Of a DNA stretch of 64,000 bases, positions 14,086 to 28,640 are shown piece by piece. Made by a program: the position numbers and the translations under genes. The DNA is from Pithys albifrons albifrons. Lineage: Eukaryota; Chordata; Aves; Passeriformes; Thamnophilidae. How positions within the stretch are numbered: position 1 is the stretch's first letter; the number at the start of each line of letters is the position of its first letter. The notes beneath the pieces were generated by a model. The model was given only the letters and a program-made list of their open reading frames with translations, ran no database searches and was not told the DNA's origin. Location: NCBI RefSeq assembly GCF_047495875.1, contig NC_092471.1:7399001-7463000 (forward strand). The letters are read 5' to 3'.

Positions 14086-17000
14086 TAACACATTGGAATA
14101 GCCTGGGAATAACTCCAGTGAAAACAAGAGCAACATTTTTTTCTTGAGCTAACTTCATGTGGCAGCCACTGGAAGCTGCTCTGAGGAACTGGCCCAGAGG
14201 AAGCGACTCTGCGCTTGTGGCTCATCAGCCCTGGCAGGAAACAGCAGGTCAAAGTTAGAAGGAACTTACTCAAAAGCTAATGAGTGAGTGGTGCAGCAAA
14301 ACTGAGACCATGGCTCAACAGTCAGCAGGGGAGCTTGTCCTTCTTCCACTTGCTGCCTGTTTGTTCACATCTGTTTAGCCCAAGAGATGCCAAGGTGATT
14401 ATGTATCAGATGAGGGTTTGTAGGTGAGACTGTGCCCTCTTCTGATTGGAGCACAGTTCTCTCTGGAAGAGGGAAGTGGTACAGAAAACACACTATTTAA
14501 TCCTACTGTTTTTATTAAATGAAATCCTCATGACTCCATAACTCAAACTGGCAGATACTGGTGTTTTCAGGCATGTGTAAAGTCAGTAGTCACAAGTGTA
14601 GCAGCCTAGAACTGCAGGGTTTGACCATTCTGTGCATAAATTGGTACAGTACAGTGGCAGAAGTAGAAATATATAATGGTCCTGCCAAATGACAGCAAGG
14701 TTTGGTTCCTAGGTAAGCTTGGGGAAGTCACCTTGATGCACTTTCCAAAGGGCATGAGGTCACATCACAGGCAGGCTTACATTTTGAAGGGTATTTGTCG
14801 CTGTGCCATGAGCTGGGTCATTTTTTTTTTACTCCTCCTTCAATATTGGAATTGAAAATTCAAGTTGGAGAAATGTGAAAGCAATTGGGCCTAATCCATT
14901 CCTGTTGTTACTCCTTTTGTTTTCACTGGAGTTACTCCAAGGCTGAATTCAGCACATGATGAACAACTTGTTCTTCAAAGTTGGAACTTAGGGGAGAAGG
15001 TTTTAGGGATGATCACGCAACTCTGAGGCTCCTTCTCAAACAGCTGTAGCTCCCATAAGAGGGACGATATATGGTGAGTTCAGGTTATTGAATTTAGTAC
15101 AACATTATAGTAATAAGCCCTCTAGTCATAATAAGACATTATTATCTATTAGAACAATTGCTTGAATGAAACCCAACTGCTTGCTCGCTTAGATTAGACG
15201 GAAAAATCCTAGCTGTTGATCTTATTTGCCAGCCAGCTGCACAGGTACCAGCCATGACAAATGGTTCTGAGCCTGCTCCCTTTCCTCTCACCTTCTCTGG
15301 AACCAGCCCCTGCAGGGTTGCCACTCCTGAAATGTTGCCTGTTTTTCATGCATTGACCATCTCAGCTGCAGCCCAGGGATGTCTCCAAAGAATCTACAAG
15401 CCCTAGTTCTGTCTTGGTGAGACAGAAAAAGGAGAGTGTTCTGAGCAGTGGAGAAGTTGAGCGTTACCAGCTGAGGACGAGGTGCTGTCCATTTGGGTTT
15501 GCTTTTTATTTTGCAGGAATGGGGATATTGCTGTTAAGAACTGAGATGAAACTCTTTACAAATCTGCTAGAATGAACCAGTCCCCACTGCTGGGTAATTC
15601 CTCCTGTGTTCCTGTGAGCTGTTGGAGGGGTCATGGCAGAGGCAAGATCCCCATGGTAAAATTAAGCTTTTCTTTCTTGGAGAAATAACCATTACTGTCT
15701 CTCTGGCTCACTCCATTTCATTTACTTTCTAAACAGCTTAGATCACAAAGGGCTCCAGGAGGGATGCAGTGCTTACAAAGAAAAGGGCTGCATGACTTTC
15801 TCCATTTAAGAGAGTCTTGTGAAAGTTTTGTTTCCTGCCCTTGCCCAGAGAAGAGGATTTATAACAGATGCTCCTGCAGCCTTCACTGTGTGTTATTTGG
15901 AGGGTGGAGGATGCACCAAGCTTGCCGTGCTTGGGAGGCCACATGAGCTTTCTGACTAATGGAAAATCCCTGTTCCAGAGCCCAGCTGACACAGAGACTG
16001 GAGATCCCCTTCTTGCCTGAGCTCTGACTTGTTGGGGCACATCTTGCTCAGCAGCTTTGCTCAGGCAGCTTCCAGTGTCACAGCCATGGGATGTCCTTGG
16101 TCTTGCTGAGGTTGAACTCTTCTCTCTTTCCTTTGGAGTTCATGTTCCTCCTCTACTTCGCTCCTGACCCAGGGGGTGGATGCTTGCTGCTTCCTCTGCT
16201 GCTCCTCCTTCCAGAGCCTCTCTGTTTTCAGTGATCTAAGCTGCAGTTTGTGCCCTCACAGCCCTGACTACCAAGGATGGCACAGGACAGAAACAGCTCT
16301 ACAGGAAGGGGCACTTACAGTCTTTATTACACCTAATTGGGGCTAGAGGAAGTGCTTCTCTTAACACCTCAGCTGATGTGCAGGGTAGAACACTTTCTTC
16401 AGCAGTTATATACTTAGTAAGCAACAAGGAAGAAACCTTCACTTTTAAAACCAAAATAAAGCAACTTTCAATCTTATTTGTCTTGACTTATTTCTCTCCA
16501 TGGCAGAAAATGCATCATTAACAAGCTGGGTAATGATCAATGAGATGCTGTTTCGCTTAGATCTGAGGAGATTTTAGGGAGAAGACAGAAAATTTGATGT
16601 ATTCTGCATAGTTGCTGACCCCAAGGCTCAGTGGAGCAAACACCAGATAGCCAAGAAAAACAGAAAGAATAGTTAAAATCTTAAAAAGCACAGCATGAAG
16701 GGATTATCATGCCAAACTTTGGTTAAAAATCACAGTGCAAAGAGGATCTCTGTCTTATAGAAACGGCAGCTCCTACTGCTTGTCTGCCATGCTGCTTCAT
16801 GAGCTGATCACTTCCCCAACTTTACTTGGTCATCAAGAGTACTGTGATTTGGACCAAAACTTCTGGAAGACTTCAACATTAAACCAAGTATGTTATTGAC
16901 ATGCTTAAACACAGGGGAGGAGAGTGTGGATTTTCCCTTTTGTGGCTGGAGTTCTGCAAAGTGCTCGAACGTGATATGAATGTATGGATTTGCACAGCAG

Positions 17001-20000
17001 GGATTTGATGGAGTTTGAAGGTGGGATGTGCTCAGTCCCCCTGCAAGGTGTGCAAGACTTGCCTTCTCTGAGAGCCCAGCACCAGGTAAAACTCTAGACT
17101 TGTGTCTCCAGCCCTGCTACTCTCTTATTTTGTCTCCTGTTTGGGTCTTTGCTTCACTTCCTTCAAGCACTTGGCTCTAGGATTTGGGGAGTCTCACTTT
17201 TCACTTTGAAACTCTCTGTTCCTACGAGCTGTTGAACCACCTGGGAATTGCAGATCCTAAGACTCTGGAAACCAGAAGATACAAAAGAGATTAAAAAATA
17301 AAGCTGTCAAAAACTGTATTGTCTTAATTCCCAGAGGAGTGGGATTGTAACTCATGTACTTGAGTACTGTGGTTAGATATTCAGACCATTTCCCTGGAAG
17401 TTAAAATTTTATTTATTTTACCCTATGAAGTATTTGCCCAAGGACTTTCTTCTATTCCCAGGTTAGTAGTAATGCCTGTGGAGAAAGGCTAACTGCTTCT
17501 TAAAAAAACTGTATCAAATCTGGGTGGAGGACACAGATAAGTAGCCTGGTGTGGGGAGGTGGTAGGGGGGGTTTGGATGACTTATTCCTCCTCAAGTGAC
17601 ATGATCTCACACTGTATGCATTCAATTCAGGCATGAACTTTCCTGAAGCAGGGAATTTGGGGTTCTGGGTTCATCTGTGAGAGCTGAATATCATTTTTCA
17701 GATGGACATCCCTGCCTCTCCTTGGAAAAAAGCACAGTTCAGTCTTGGCCATCAAGGCACCAGATTTCTTCCTTGATGCTCTCCCAGAGCCCCACAAATG
17801 CTCCCTGTCTGTCCCAGAGGGGCTGGACCAGCTGCCTGGGAGCTGTTTGTCAGACCTGTGTGCAGAGACTGCTGGACCAGAAAGCATCGAGGGGCACCTT
17901 AGGGCCAGGTCCTGCTGAATGCTGAGGATTTTATCTTTTTTTTTCCCCTCGAATTTTGCTGTAGTGGATGGCCACACCTCAGGACTTTCAAGGGCTGCTT
18001 CTCTAATCTCCCCAGAAGGCTTATTCCTGCTGGAAATCATGAGGGCTTGGGCTGGCTATCAACTTTATCAGGAAAGCTTCTTTCCGGCCAAGCTAGTGAG
18101 GGCTTTGCTAAGTGGGAATCTTGGGTTGAAGTTGCTCTTCTCATATTTCACAGATGGCCTCAGTGAATGATTTACTAGGAGAGTAAAAGATTAGCCAGAT
18201 TCCTCCAACTTCATCTCGAGTCGTATAAGGCACTGGCTTTTATTGGAGCCTGGGCAATTCCTAATTCTTTAGCCTTGTTATGTTGTTTTACAGTGACTAA
18301 TTGCCCTGGGCTCCCTTCCCCAGGAATCAGGTGTCTCCTGGTGGGGAATCCACGCTTCTTGCACGAGCCTCCCCCATGCCCTGGAACTGCCAAGGCTGCT
18401 TCTCGTGGGCAGGTACCCAATGGCCACGAGACCTGATGTCTCCAGCTGTGTTTTATTGAGCTTACTGTGATTCTGTGAGAGACATGGTAAAGGGAATACT
18501 TAAAATATACAATGAGGTGTTCCCATAAAATTATCAAAAGCTTTGCAGAACCATCCTGTGGAGAAAGCCATCACCAGAGAGTTCAAGCGAACAGTGGTTT
18601 GGAAGGGCAAAAAACCTCTTGCTTTATTAAGTAGTCTCCAAGGCTTGGATGAGCTCGTCTAGGGGAAGGGAGATTACCCCATGTTTGCCTGTTAGAGAGT
18701 TTCTCACATTTTTCTCCTTTACTCTTGGCAACCAGACTCTGTGTCTGTCTCTCTATGGCAATTTTTACAGAGTTTGGCTGTTTTAAAGGACTGCAGTACT
18801 GATTTAAACATCCAAATTGGAAAAGCAGAGCTTAAAGTGGACTTACTTTTTCCTTTAGAGTGAGACTTGTTAAAGATCTTTGTTAAATTATTTACAAGTG
18901 GTCTCACAAGTTGAACAGATCTTTGCATTTAATCATTTGCATGACTTCCATTGTGTTTTTCTCCCCTGTCCACTAAATAGAAACACAATCCTAAGATCAC
19001 TGTGCAGGGGAGGGGTGGCCCATTGGCCCATCACTATCGATATATGAAGTTTATATGCCATAAAGTCTAAAGCAATATTGGCATGTGCTGATCTCATGTG
19101 AACAGTCTTTGATTTACAGCCGTCAGAGAGGAGAGCTCTGAGGCTCTAGCAGAAATGTTTAAAATATTTGGGGTTTAGCCAAGAGGCTAAGAAAAGAGGG
19201 GTTTGTATCTTCCTTTTTCTCTGCTGTGATCTCCTCACATAACAGCACCAAAAGCTGTGCAAGACACAGGGATGAGAAGAAACAGCGCTGACAATCCCCA
19301 AGACATCAAAAGAGGTCAAAGATCCTCAGTCTTCCCTAGAAGTACAGGGATAATAAAATTTGCTGCTCTTCTGATTTTTGCACCACCATTTACACATGTA
19401 AATTAGGGTTACACCTACTCCCTGGCAGCCTCTTTTGGTTGAATCTGTGGCATAAAGGAGGCAAAAGCAGCCCTTGATAAAAACTCCCCCACCACAGTTC
19501 TTCAAGGCCAAAGTTTCGCCAGAAGATATAGCAGGGGGAGGGAAGAGTTATAAAAAGTACAAGAGCACAAAATCATGTCTTCTTCTCAGTGAAGGTAGAA
19601 CTAAAATATGTGTGCACATTTCCAGGACAGAACATAACCCACCACCAGTGCTGTCTGGTATAAACAAGCTGTGCATCGGCATCTGTTGTACTTACAGTTT
19701 TTCAAGTGTATCAGTCAGCAGAGCAGAGCCTGCATCCTTTAGTCTGAAATGGCTGTGTCCTCCCCAAATCCAACTGGCCTGTAGGAACAGAATATTAACA
19801 CTAAACAACACTTTAAAAGCAAATGGAACCCTTTGATGTTTAAATATAAAAAAGGACAGCCTGTGTTTATGAGGACAACACCAGATCTTGGAGGATTACT
19901 CACCATGGCAATTTTTTGAGGATATTCATTCACTCACACAGATTTTATCCATAGACTGCCAGACCAGAGGGATCCCTGGGGTTGTCTGAATGTGATCTCC

Positions 20001-23000
20001 CATCAGTGATCATCGAAGGTCTTGGAGCCCTGCAAGTCCTCATCAAAGACTAAGCTCCCACTTCTTATTGCCAAGCAGATGGGGCCATTGATAATGGTTT
20101 GAAAAGGCACAGTCAAAAGATGGAGCAATTAACAGGAAGAATTCAGAGTCATGAGAAAAGACAAACAGTGAATTTCCTTGATTTTTTAATGTCACCCTTG
20201 TTTTTTTTAAGATGTATGATCATTGTGCCAGATGCACCAAATGGACACCTGGGACCCTGACACCGAACTCTCAAAAGGCCTCAGGACATGATTCCAGCCT
20301 TTCCTGTGTATCCCACCATGTTTGCATGTTTGGAAACCTGTATCAACAAAGGTGGGACAGCTTTGCAATACATTGGTATGAAACATTCCTCTTGCAATGT
20401 CACCTTGCTTTTTATTCTACTCCTCCTGATATTCTATTCTTCCTGTTATTGCCAATGCAATGCTGGATCTGCCCCTGCAGAAAGGGCTGTTCTCCATGTG
20501 CCTGCCCTCATCTGTGCACAGACTGGAGACACCCCTTTCCAAAGCCTAGTGAAAATCAGAAAAAGTGATAAGATACATTGCTGATGAATTTATGAGATTA
20601 GTTGAAATGCTTATTTCTCACCACTTTGCCAGGATAACCCACCTGAGCGTGACTGGGAGAGCAGCAGCCACAGATCACCCACCAGCATGAGGTGATTGCT
20701 CAGCAGGAGGGACAGGCAGGGGTGAGAAAGGAAACAGCTGTGATCCCTTTTTTTGAGCATTTGAGCATTCATCTCCTTAGGCATATCCCGAAGTAAATAA
20801 CCTTTCATATCACTTTACAAAGTGATTGCTAAGTGGGACGGAGGAGAAGCTATTCTGTAATGAAATAATTTCTGTCTTTTCTCTTTGTTTTCCTGCTTGG
20901 TCAAAGAAAGGAAATGCGGCTGCTGGTTAATTTGAAAGCATTTGTAGTGGTGATGGCATAATAGATATGAAAGTTCACAGGACTCTGGCAACTGCCAATA
21001 TATTGAGGCTTTCAGGTGAAAAAATTAAAGCTGCCTGTGAAGGACTCCCATTTGTCATGGAAACCCCACAATACCACGGGACAGCTGCTTGCCTGGCATC
21101 TCTCTCTCGTATGTAAGGGATCAGAAGAGACATGTGCTCTGTTGTACAAAGAGTACAACTCCACAGAGACAGGTAAATCATTCTTTATAAGGCAAAATCA
21201 TCATATATAATTAACATTTTCTATAAAAGATGAAGGTTTTGCTTGCTATTCAACATAATCAAAAATGTTGCTCAAAATACATAAATCATGGTCTTTTGTA
21301 TTCTAACGCCCTAGTAACCTCCTCTGGAGATGGATTTGGTGCTGCTGCAGGTGCGGCTGGATAGCTGGAGAGGTCTGGTTTGGCAAGGAGCTCTCCTGTT
21401 GTTCCATAAGAGCACAAAGGTGAAACAGGTGGCAAAAGTTTTCTGGGACATGTTGGGTCTGGAGTCTTAACTCCCCTCAGGCCACTCTATGCTTTACCTT
21501 GATCCCCATGTCTGATAATCTGGTGAGGTTTCATTTGAAAATCAGAATGAAAAAAGCCAGGCTGGGGCTGAAGCTTCACCAAGCAGCTGGAAATTAGGAA
21601 AAGCCAAGCTGTGATGCAAATTTCATGCAAAGGGTGAGCTTCTGGAAAATCTCCCCCTGGTTGTCTTGGGTTGCTTTTGTTTTTCACATGGTACCTTTGC
21701 CATGATTGAAACACAACACTTGGCTTCAGTGGGACCAGGTTGCTTGGGAGGCTGCCATTAAATAGAGGTACCGCCATGAAGTTCAGAGAGGAGAAATAAT
21801 CCCCCCTGAGCTCCCCATGAGCCTCCTTTTTGGAGTATTTTTAGCAATGGCTCTTTTTAGTTCACTCTGTGTCAGAAAATTCTGCACTGAATTTCCTGCT
21901 GTGCCACTCTGTGCCACCACATCACAAGGGCAAAGCATGTCTGCATTGAAGAGTTTGTTCAGTGTCAATCTCCTTAACTTTGGCAGATCCAAGGTTTCCT
22001 CCCATCCTTTCTTCTTCCATCCACCTTTTGGTTATGGCTTCAAATAACCAAACCAAAAGAGATGGCAAACCCTCTAGAAAAGGGATGACAAAATTATGAA
22101 GATATAATAGCAAGATTAACCCAACTGGGCTCAGTGTGTGCAGACATAGGAAAGTGAAAGAATACCGAAGGAAGCTTTCAAAACTTTGCCAGAACTCAGT
22201 CTCTAGACACTAATTTAGCTGTGCTAGTAACGCATCTAAGCGTTCCTCTGCTAAGCACTGTATTCCCCACAGAGCAGCTCTGGAGCAGCTGTTGGCTACA
22301 GGCTGTCTGCAGGCCGAGGTCTCTGGGTCAGAAACACTCAACCTTCCACCAGCACATCCCCGTGAGCTGCTCACACATCCATGGTCTGTCTTGAGGCAAG
22401 GTGAGTTCCAGTTTCAAAGTGCTGAGGCTCAGCTGCTGACACAGAGGCTGAGGGCACCTCGAGGGTTTGCTGCTCTGCTGGAAAGAGCTGCCATGTCTGG
22501 AGACTCAGCACTGTTCCGTGTCACATCTCAGCTGAAAGTGACCCCAGCTTTGTTGTGAGGAGCTCTGCTTGTGCTGCACACTCCCTGCGAGTGGCATAAG
22601 CTGCTGCTCCCATGCATTCAAACACTGACACTTCATTTTCTTTAAGCTGGTCTTCATTTTCCAATGCCTTTGGGCTCACAGAGCACCCACTGCAGCCTGG
22701 AACACTGGGGTTGAAGGAGAACAACCTTGACTTTGTTCCTGCTAAAGACAGAGATTATTTTTAATGTAAAAGTTATTGTCTTGAGCAGCCTTCATCTCAC
22801 CAGTACACAAGTCCAGAATGCTTTAAATTAAGTCTGGAGGCTAAAAGTGTGTTAGTCATTGCCCATACATCTTGGGGGAAGCAGGGCTCTCAAAAGTTAT
22901 TGTTAGCATTAGGCATCTGGTTTATGTTTATAATGATTTATTCAACAGGGGGAGACAGGTAAGGAACCATCATGGAAGACAAACTAGAAAAGATCATGTT

Positions 23001-25090
23001 TTTCAAAGCTCTGAAGCCACTGTTAAATCAAAGTTGTCTGACTTCAAAAAGAGTATATAACTTGATTAGATTCTCTAAACAGTGTACAATGCTCACAAAG
23101 TTGGCAGCTATTATTAGAGGCAGAGTTGGTAGCACAGCCTGCTCTGGAGGTTCATGTCCCTTCTAAGTACAAGATCTTGTTCTTATGTCATGACTCTGGC
23201 TTTCTTTTTATTTTTATTTCAGCCAAGAACTTCAACTGTCTGTGAAAGCCAGGATAGAGAAAAATGTATTATTTTTTTCAGTGTTAGAATAATTCAGGAA
23301 ATCCTTTCTTTGGAAAGATCTAAAGCTTCCATACTTTGAAACAGGGACTTGAAATCCAATGGGGGAAGACAGGCTTTGTGCTAAAGAGGGCGTGTTGCCG
23401 TTGCCATAAGGTTCTGACCACAGTTGTTTCAGTTTTATGAGACTCTGAAGAAGTCTAGCTTGTGTCTGTTCAGGAGGGCTTTGCAAGGGCTTAGCTGAGA
23501 TTAGGGAAGAGTCTCTGCTCGTGTCTCTTCGTGCCGGGCCCTCACCAGCCTGCGCCAGTGGTGAAATCAGTTTTTGCCTGGCAAAGAGTAGCAGGACTTG
23601 GGGATGGAGAAGAGGAAGCCCTTCCACAGCAGTGCCTGGGATGCTGGAGCAGAGATGGGGACTGGAAGGTGGAGCTGATGAGACAAGGCAGGTTGAGAAT
23701 GATACGCTGAGGGCGAATGGTTCTGTGCCTGTTTGACCCCCTCTCATGATCTGATGGGTATTCTCTTCCTCTCCTGCCAGAAATAACCCTCACAAGCAAT
23801 AACCCTCATTCCCTCCAGGCCCAGATCAGGCAAGTAACACTCCACTGTTCCAACCCCAAAGGGCAGGAAGCAGGATGTGGGCGAAACCTGCATCTGGAGA
23901 TCCTCAGCTCTTCCTCCAGCTGAACACACCTTCATTCATCTCATCCACCTTTTAGACAAAAGATGCTGTCCTGAGTTGCAGCTGATGGACTCAGCAGGTT
24001 CAATCTCCACAGTGCCAATCTCAAGCTGTTAGAGAAGGGCTTCTCAATTTTCCTACTGTAGCACAGGGCAGATAAATCCATGTCATTGCTTGGTGCTCTG
24101 CCTTGTTCCAGAGCAACCTGCCTTCCTGCTGCAGAGCCACAGTGAAGGAGCACACTGGGCTGGGCAGCCAGAGGTGGCAGCTGCCAGAGCTGGCTCAGTT
24201 TCCAGTGCCTTTTCCTGAGGGATGAAAAACAGGTCTATGCAACTATAACTACATGCAAGAATGTATTCACTTCTCTTTTTTTCCTTTTCTCCAAAACACA
24301 CCTTTACCCAAGGGATGACCCAGCTGGGGTTTACCAGCCTGCTGAGGAAAAAGTTCAATGACATGTTGTGGATTCTGGGGCAAAACACTGCTCACGGAGA
24401 ACTTCCCAGGGCTCTGCTATAAACTCAGCAGGCTGTGCCACCAGGTTCAGCCAGTCCTGGGTAGTGTCACCTGTCAGACCTGCAGCCCATCCCAAAGTGG
24501 AAGTAAACAACCCATGTTTTGCATTGTTGCCCTTCACCTGAGGCAAACTCTACATGCACCAGCCGTCCTGTCGCTCCTTGCCCCAGCCAAAGCACCATCT
24601 CACAAACGTCCCTGGGCTGGGGAAGAGCAAAGTGCTGGGCACAGCACATCCTGAAAGGCTCTGAGTGACATCCATGCTGTGTCACACACATGGCGTAAGG
24701 ACCAAACTGATGCTCAGCATGGGAAGTTCATGGAGCAGCTGGAAGGAAGCCAGCATCCCACTTCTGCTTGAGTTAGGAAAATGTCCCAGCACTGGATCCA
24801 CCCAGCTCAGTAAGAGCAGGGCTGCTTGGCCAGACGACAGGCCTGGCTCTCTCTCCAAAGTGGACGAGTGCCAAAGGGGATTTTTAATTTCCAGATGCTT
24901 TTAAAATAAAAATAAAGCCTCTGCTGTAAACTGGCTTTGAATGGACTCTTCCCCTTCAGCCAAATAGTTGACTGATACAGGCTAGCTGACTGGGCAATAA
25001 AACTTTTCTTTGCAATCTGGTGCATCACGAGCCCTGTGCCGAGGCAGGCAGCCGCCCAGGGCCCCCTGTGGAGCTGGGGCTCCCTCGGAG
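14086..25090. other. intergenic, no recognised gene
   Basis: About 11 kb with moderate GC and no open frame longer than about 170 codons, none resembling a known family. I saw no tRNA, snRNA or young transposon. One inverted repeat lies just before this segment (13341-13351 with 13402-13412), with no evidence of function. Confidence 0.55.
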
Positions 25091-25100
25091 CCTGCTCTCT

Positions 25101-25190
25101 CCATGGAGCCAGCCCTCTCCATGGAGCCAGCCCTCTCCATGGAGCCAGCCCTCTCCATGGAGCCAGCCCTCCCCATGGAGCCAGCCCTCC
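25101..25190. repeat. 18-bp minisatellite, 5 units
   Basis: Five consecutive copies of CCATGGAGCCAGCCCTCY in exact 18-base register. The first four copies sit within the 10-base palindrome CTCCATGGAG; the last has CC before CCATGG and loses it. Because 18 is a multiple of three, both strands stay open across it and read hexapeptide repeats (for example MERAGS on the minus strand). I regard these as translation artefacts. Confidence 0.9.
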
Positions 25191-25378
25191 CTGCCGCCAG
25201 GCGGGCGGCCACGCTCCCTGAGCCCTCTGGCTCCAGATAAAAATCTTTATGCACTTTTGATTTCTGTTTTATTCTTTTGGAGGAAGGGGGGAAATGCTTT
25301 GAGAGAAGACAGTTGGCAATGGCAGAACAGGAATGAAAATATTTGGGGGCAATGTTGTCCTGAACATTCAGAAGGTAT

Positions 25379-25482
25379 GTGGTTGTGACACTCAGGGACG
25401 TGGTTTACCAGTGAACACAGAGGTGCTGGGTTTATGGTTGGACCTTAGAGGGTTTTTCCAAAGTAAACATTCTGTGATTCTC
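25379..25482 (+). mobile_element. CR1 LINE, truncated 3' end
   Basis: The order GTGGTTGTGACACTCAGGGA, ACGTGGTTTA, GGTGCTGGGTTTATGGTTGG, ACCTTAGAGG, TTTTTCCAAAG and the terminal ATTCTGTGATTCT is the avian CR1 3' untranslated tail, ending in the diagnostic ATTCTRTG-type repeats. The element is heavily 5'-truncated, as is usual for CR1, and is inactive. It is the best repeat evidence that the host is a bird or close relative. Confidence 0.85.
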
Positions 25483-28239
25483 TGCTGCAGGGCAGGGCTG
25501 GTGACAGGGTCCCTTTGCAGGACCCCTCACTGCACACCTTGCTTCAGATATGGACACAGACATGTTTCTAAGCCAGCCCTGGGTGAAACCCTCTGCAAGC
25601 AACTTCTACCTGGCAGCTGCCAATCAGCATAACAAGACTGGTGAGTTAATTTCCAGTGGGGATGAGCTCCCAGGGCAGCCACTCAGCTGCACTCCAAGGT
25701 CCTGGGAGCTTTGGCAATTCCTCTGCAGCTCCCACAGCCCACATTTTGCCTGCACATCAGGGATTTGGACATCCCAAGCCTGCAGAGAGATAGTTGTTTC
25801 ACATGATCTCATATCTCTGGTGCAGCTGGTGGGTGCTGTGTGGACTCAGCCTGAGAGATGTTCTATGGCCATTGCAATGTATGAAGGGCCATGGCAGGGA
25901 GGGGATGCCCAAGGCTCTGAGCCCATTGCCCTCCCGCTCACCTCCTGCGGCCCGTCATCACCTCCCCAAAACAAGGGTCATCCCCTCCCTAGTGGCGCTG
26001 CCAGTTGCTTTATCAGCACAGATCTTGATTAATTCCTTACTGCTGCAGGCAGGATTGCCTTTTCTGGCTGGCTGAGTTTCTCTGCACTGTGTTTTATCCC
26101 ATTCCCGGCACCAAGCCGGCACACGCGGGAGCCAAGCGAGACACGCAGTGGAGCCAGATGCCAGCATGGAGGGAGTGACGCAGGGGTCACATGGGGACAG
26201 CCCAGGGCTGGAACCTGCATACAAGCCCAGGAGCTGCTCCTCGGCAGGTGCTCTTAGGAAAAAAAAAAGCTGGTTAGGGCTGTTTCCACACTCGGTGGAA
26301 ACAGCAGCACACAGGGAGTGAGAATGGGCTTGTCACAGTCAGCATCAGGGCTGTTTCAACTGGCTGGGCTCACTGGTGGCCACAGGAAAACAGAGCAAAC
26401 ATGAACCTGCCCTACTGTCCTGGAGCTTCCTGTGTCCAGCAGAAATACCCACGATGGACATCTTCACTTGCCCATCTCACTGACCCAGAAGACAAAACAC
26501 AGCTATTGCTGATGACTTTTGGGTGACCAAAGCAGCCTGGTGACCCAGCAGGGCCACCAAGGACCAGTTTCTTTTGTCTCTTTTAGTTATTTTATTTTTT
26601 GCTAAACTACTTGCACATAGGCAGTTTTTGCAACCCATTCTCTGCCTAACTTCTTTTATTCTACATTTCCTGTGGTGATTTTGATCCAGAGTGAAGGAAA
26701 GATGCACAGCTTGATGCCTGGGAGAGGGTCTGTCTACACCTGGGCGGGGTCACAACAGAGAAACTTGTCACCTTGCTTGTCAGCACCACCCTCTGTAAGA
26801 CAGCTTGGGGTGACACCATAACCACATTTTTTCCCCCTGAAGAGCAGGAGACATAAGGAATCAATACAGATATTTTCTTTGGCAGCTGCACTAGCATTTT
26901 TTATATGTCTGTGGCATCTCTATTTGACATCACCTTTCTGTGGACCAAGCTGTTTGTGTGGTCTTGGTGTAACCCAGAACATATGTCCACAGCTGCACAG
27001 TCCCATGTGGAGCAGACACCCATCCAGGAGCTATCCCTGAGCATCCTCTCACCTGGCAAAAGCAGCTTTTGTCCCTCTTCCGTGTGTTGGGGATGTTGAT
27101 TAAGCAAATCCGTGCAGCTTTGCTGGGAAGCCACGTGTTTCAGAGACATCTTTTCACTTGTGGGGGAAGGCAGGGGTTGAAGGCAGCACGTGTGGGATGC
27201 AGGGTCCCTGTGCTCCCCTCCTGCGGCGAAGGTGATGCCAGGTGTGTGTTGCCTCTGCCTCCCCGCGGCTCCTCCGCAAGGCGTTGTGCAGCTGACACCG
27301 GGAGAGTGGCGTCGAGGTGGGGGGGGAATTCTAATCCTCGTTGCTGTTTCAATGTCACTCGATTCCTCGTGGCAGCTCACAAAAGACTGAATGGGCAGCA
27401 AGCATAAAGGCAAAATAATCCTTATGCTGGGAATGCCTTTGAACAGCCCTGAGCTGACTCCATAGGCATTGACCGGTGCAGGGGATGCCACGCAGCTCTT
27501 GTGTGTCTGAAGTTTTGAAGGTGGAAGACAGGATCCTGCCTAAATTATTTGCATCTGGATTAGACTTTCAAATGCCAGAACATGCATCTGTGTTGGTCCA
27601 TGTTACTCATCTCTTCCTGACTTGATGTGCCTGGTCATTAAATGAAAAACCACAACAAATTTCCTTTTTTTCACTCCTCCTGTTTGGCTTATTAATTACA
27701 TCTCCCGTGACACTGGTTTCTGGCCTCAACAGATTCATTAGTGATTCTCTGTGATATGCATACTGTAGCAGCAGATAGTAGCACATAATCATTTAACATA
27801 TGAATGCTGTCAGAGAGTTTAATCAAATCCAAAACTGCAGCTTTTGTGCCCTGCACTAACTCGTTGTGACTGCACAAAGTGAGCCTGGCTCCCAACACAA
27901 AGAGCAATCGCAGCCCAGCTCTTTGTCTACTCTCTTTGCATAATTTCCTGCCCTGTTCCACCTGCTCACTAAAGTTAAGCTTATTTATGTATAATTTATA
28001 TGCAGCCCATTCCACAAATGCACCCTGGCATAGATTTTTTTGGAGGAGCCATGGGAACAAGGCTCTCACCATGCATGTTCCCCTCCAGCCTGTAAGTCCT
28101 GAAGTCCAAATGCTTCATCAGCGCTTCCTGAGCCTTCCCTGAAACACCAACAGGCAAAGCACAAGTGTTCAGGTCCTCGCACTGGGAATTCAAATACTCA
28201 TTTGGAGGATGGAGGGATAAGTCACATATCTTTTTTTTT
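25483..28239. other. intergenic, no recognised gene
   Basis: Moderate-GC sequence with open frames of up to 196 codons (26901-27491, minus) that have no recognisable motif or splice context. I see no RNA gene or repeat here. Confidence 0.5.
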
Positions 28240-28640
28240 GGCTGTGTTTCCACCCAAGCCGCAGTCAGGATGGCTGTGCGGGATGCTCCTCGCCCCAGCT
28301 CGCTGCAGGGCCAGCACAGGGTGTTTTCTGCGGCGCTCGCAGCCCTGACCCCGGGGCGCTCGGAGGAAACGCGCGGTTCCTGGAAAGCATTGTTCCCGCG
28401 TTTGTTTGTTCCGCGGCCTCCCGGCAGCCGCTGGGAAGAGGCAGAATAAAGGGCAGTGTACGGGAGCAGCTCCCGCAGAGGGGACTCGGGCGGGCAAGCA
28501 GGGCTGCGTGCCCTGGCTGAACCTCCCTGGGCACCGCACGCACGGAGCATCCCTGCCCGCGGCACAGCCGGCACATCCTGCTGCTGGTCCATGCCTGGGC
28601 AAGCACGTGAGTGCACGGTGGTGTCTGTCGGACCCAAAGG
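28240..28640. promoter_or_regulatory. small CpG-rich patch
   Basis: CpG is clearly enriched against the flanks (for example GCGGCGCTCGCAGCC, GGGGCGCTCGGAGG, AAACGCGCGGTTCC, TTCCGCGGCC). Birds, like mammals, lose CpG outside protected islands, so this may mark a promoter or enhancer active in the germline. No TATA box, initiator or adjacent gene is evident, and the direction is unknown. Three overlapping minus-strand open frames (up to 253 codons) cross it and are most simply explained by GC content. Confidence 0.4.

Noticed and set aside
24982..25388. Hexapeptide-repeat proteins encoded across 25.1 kb.
   Set aside because: They result from the 18-bp minisatellite being a multiple of three. 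All frames stay open, and there is no supporting gene structure.
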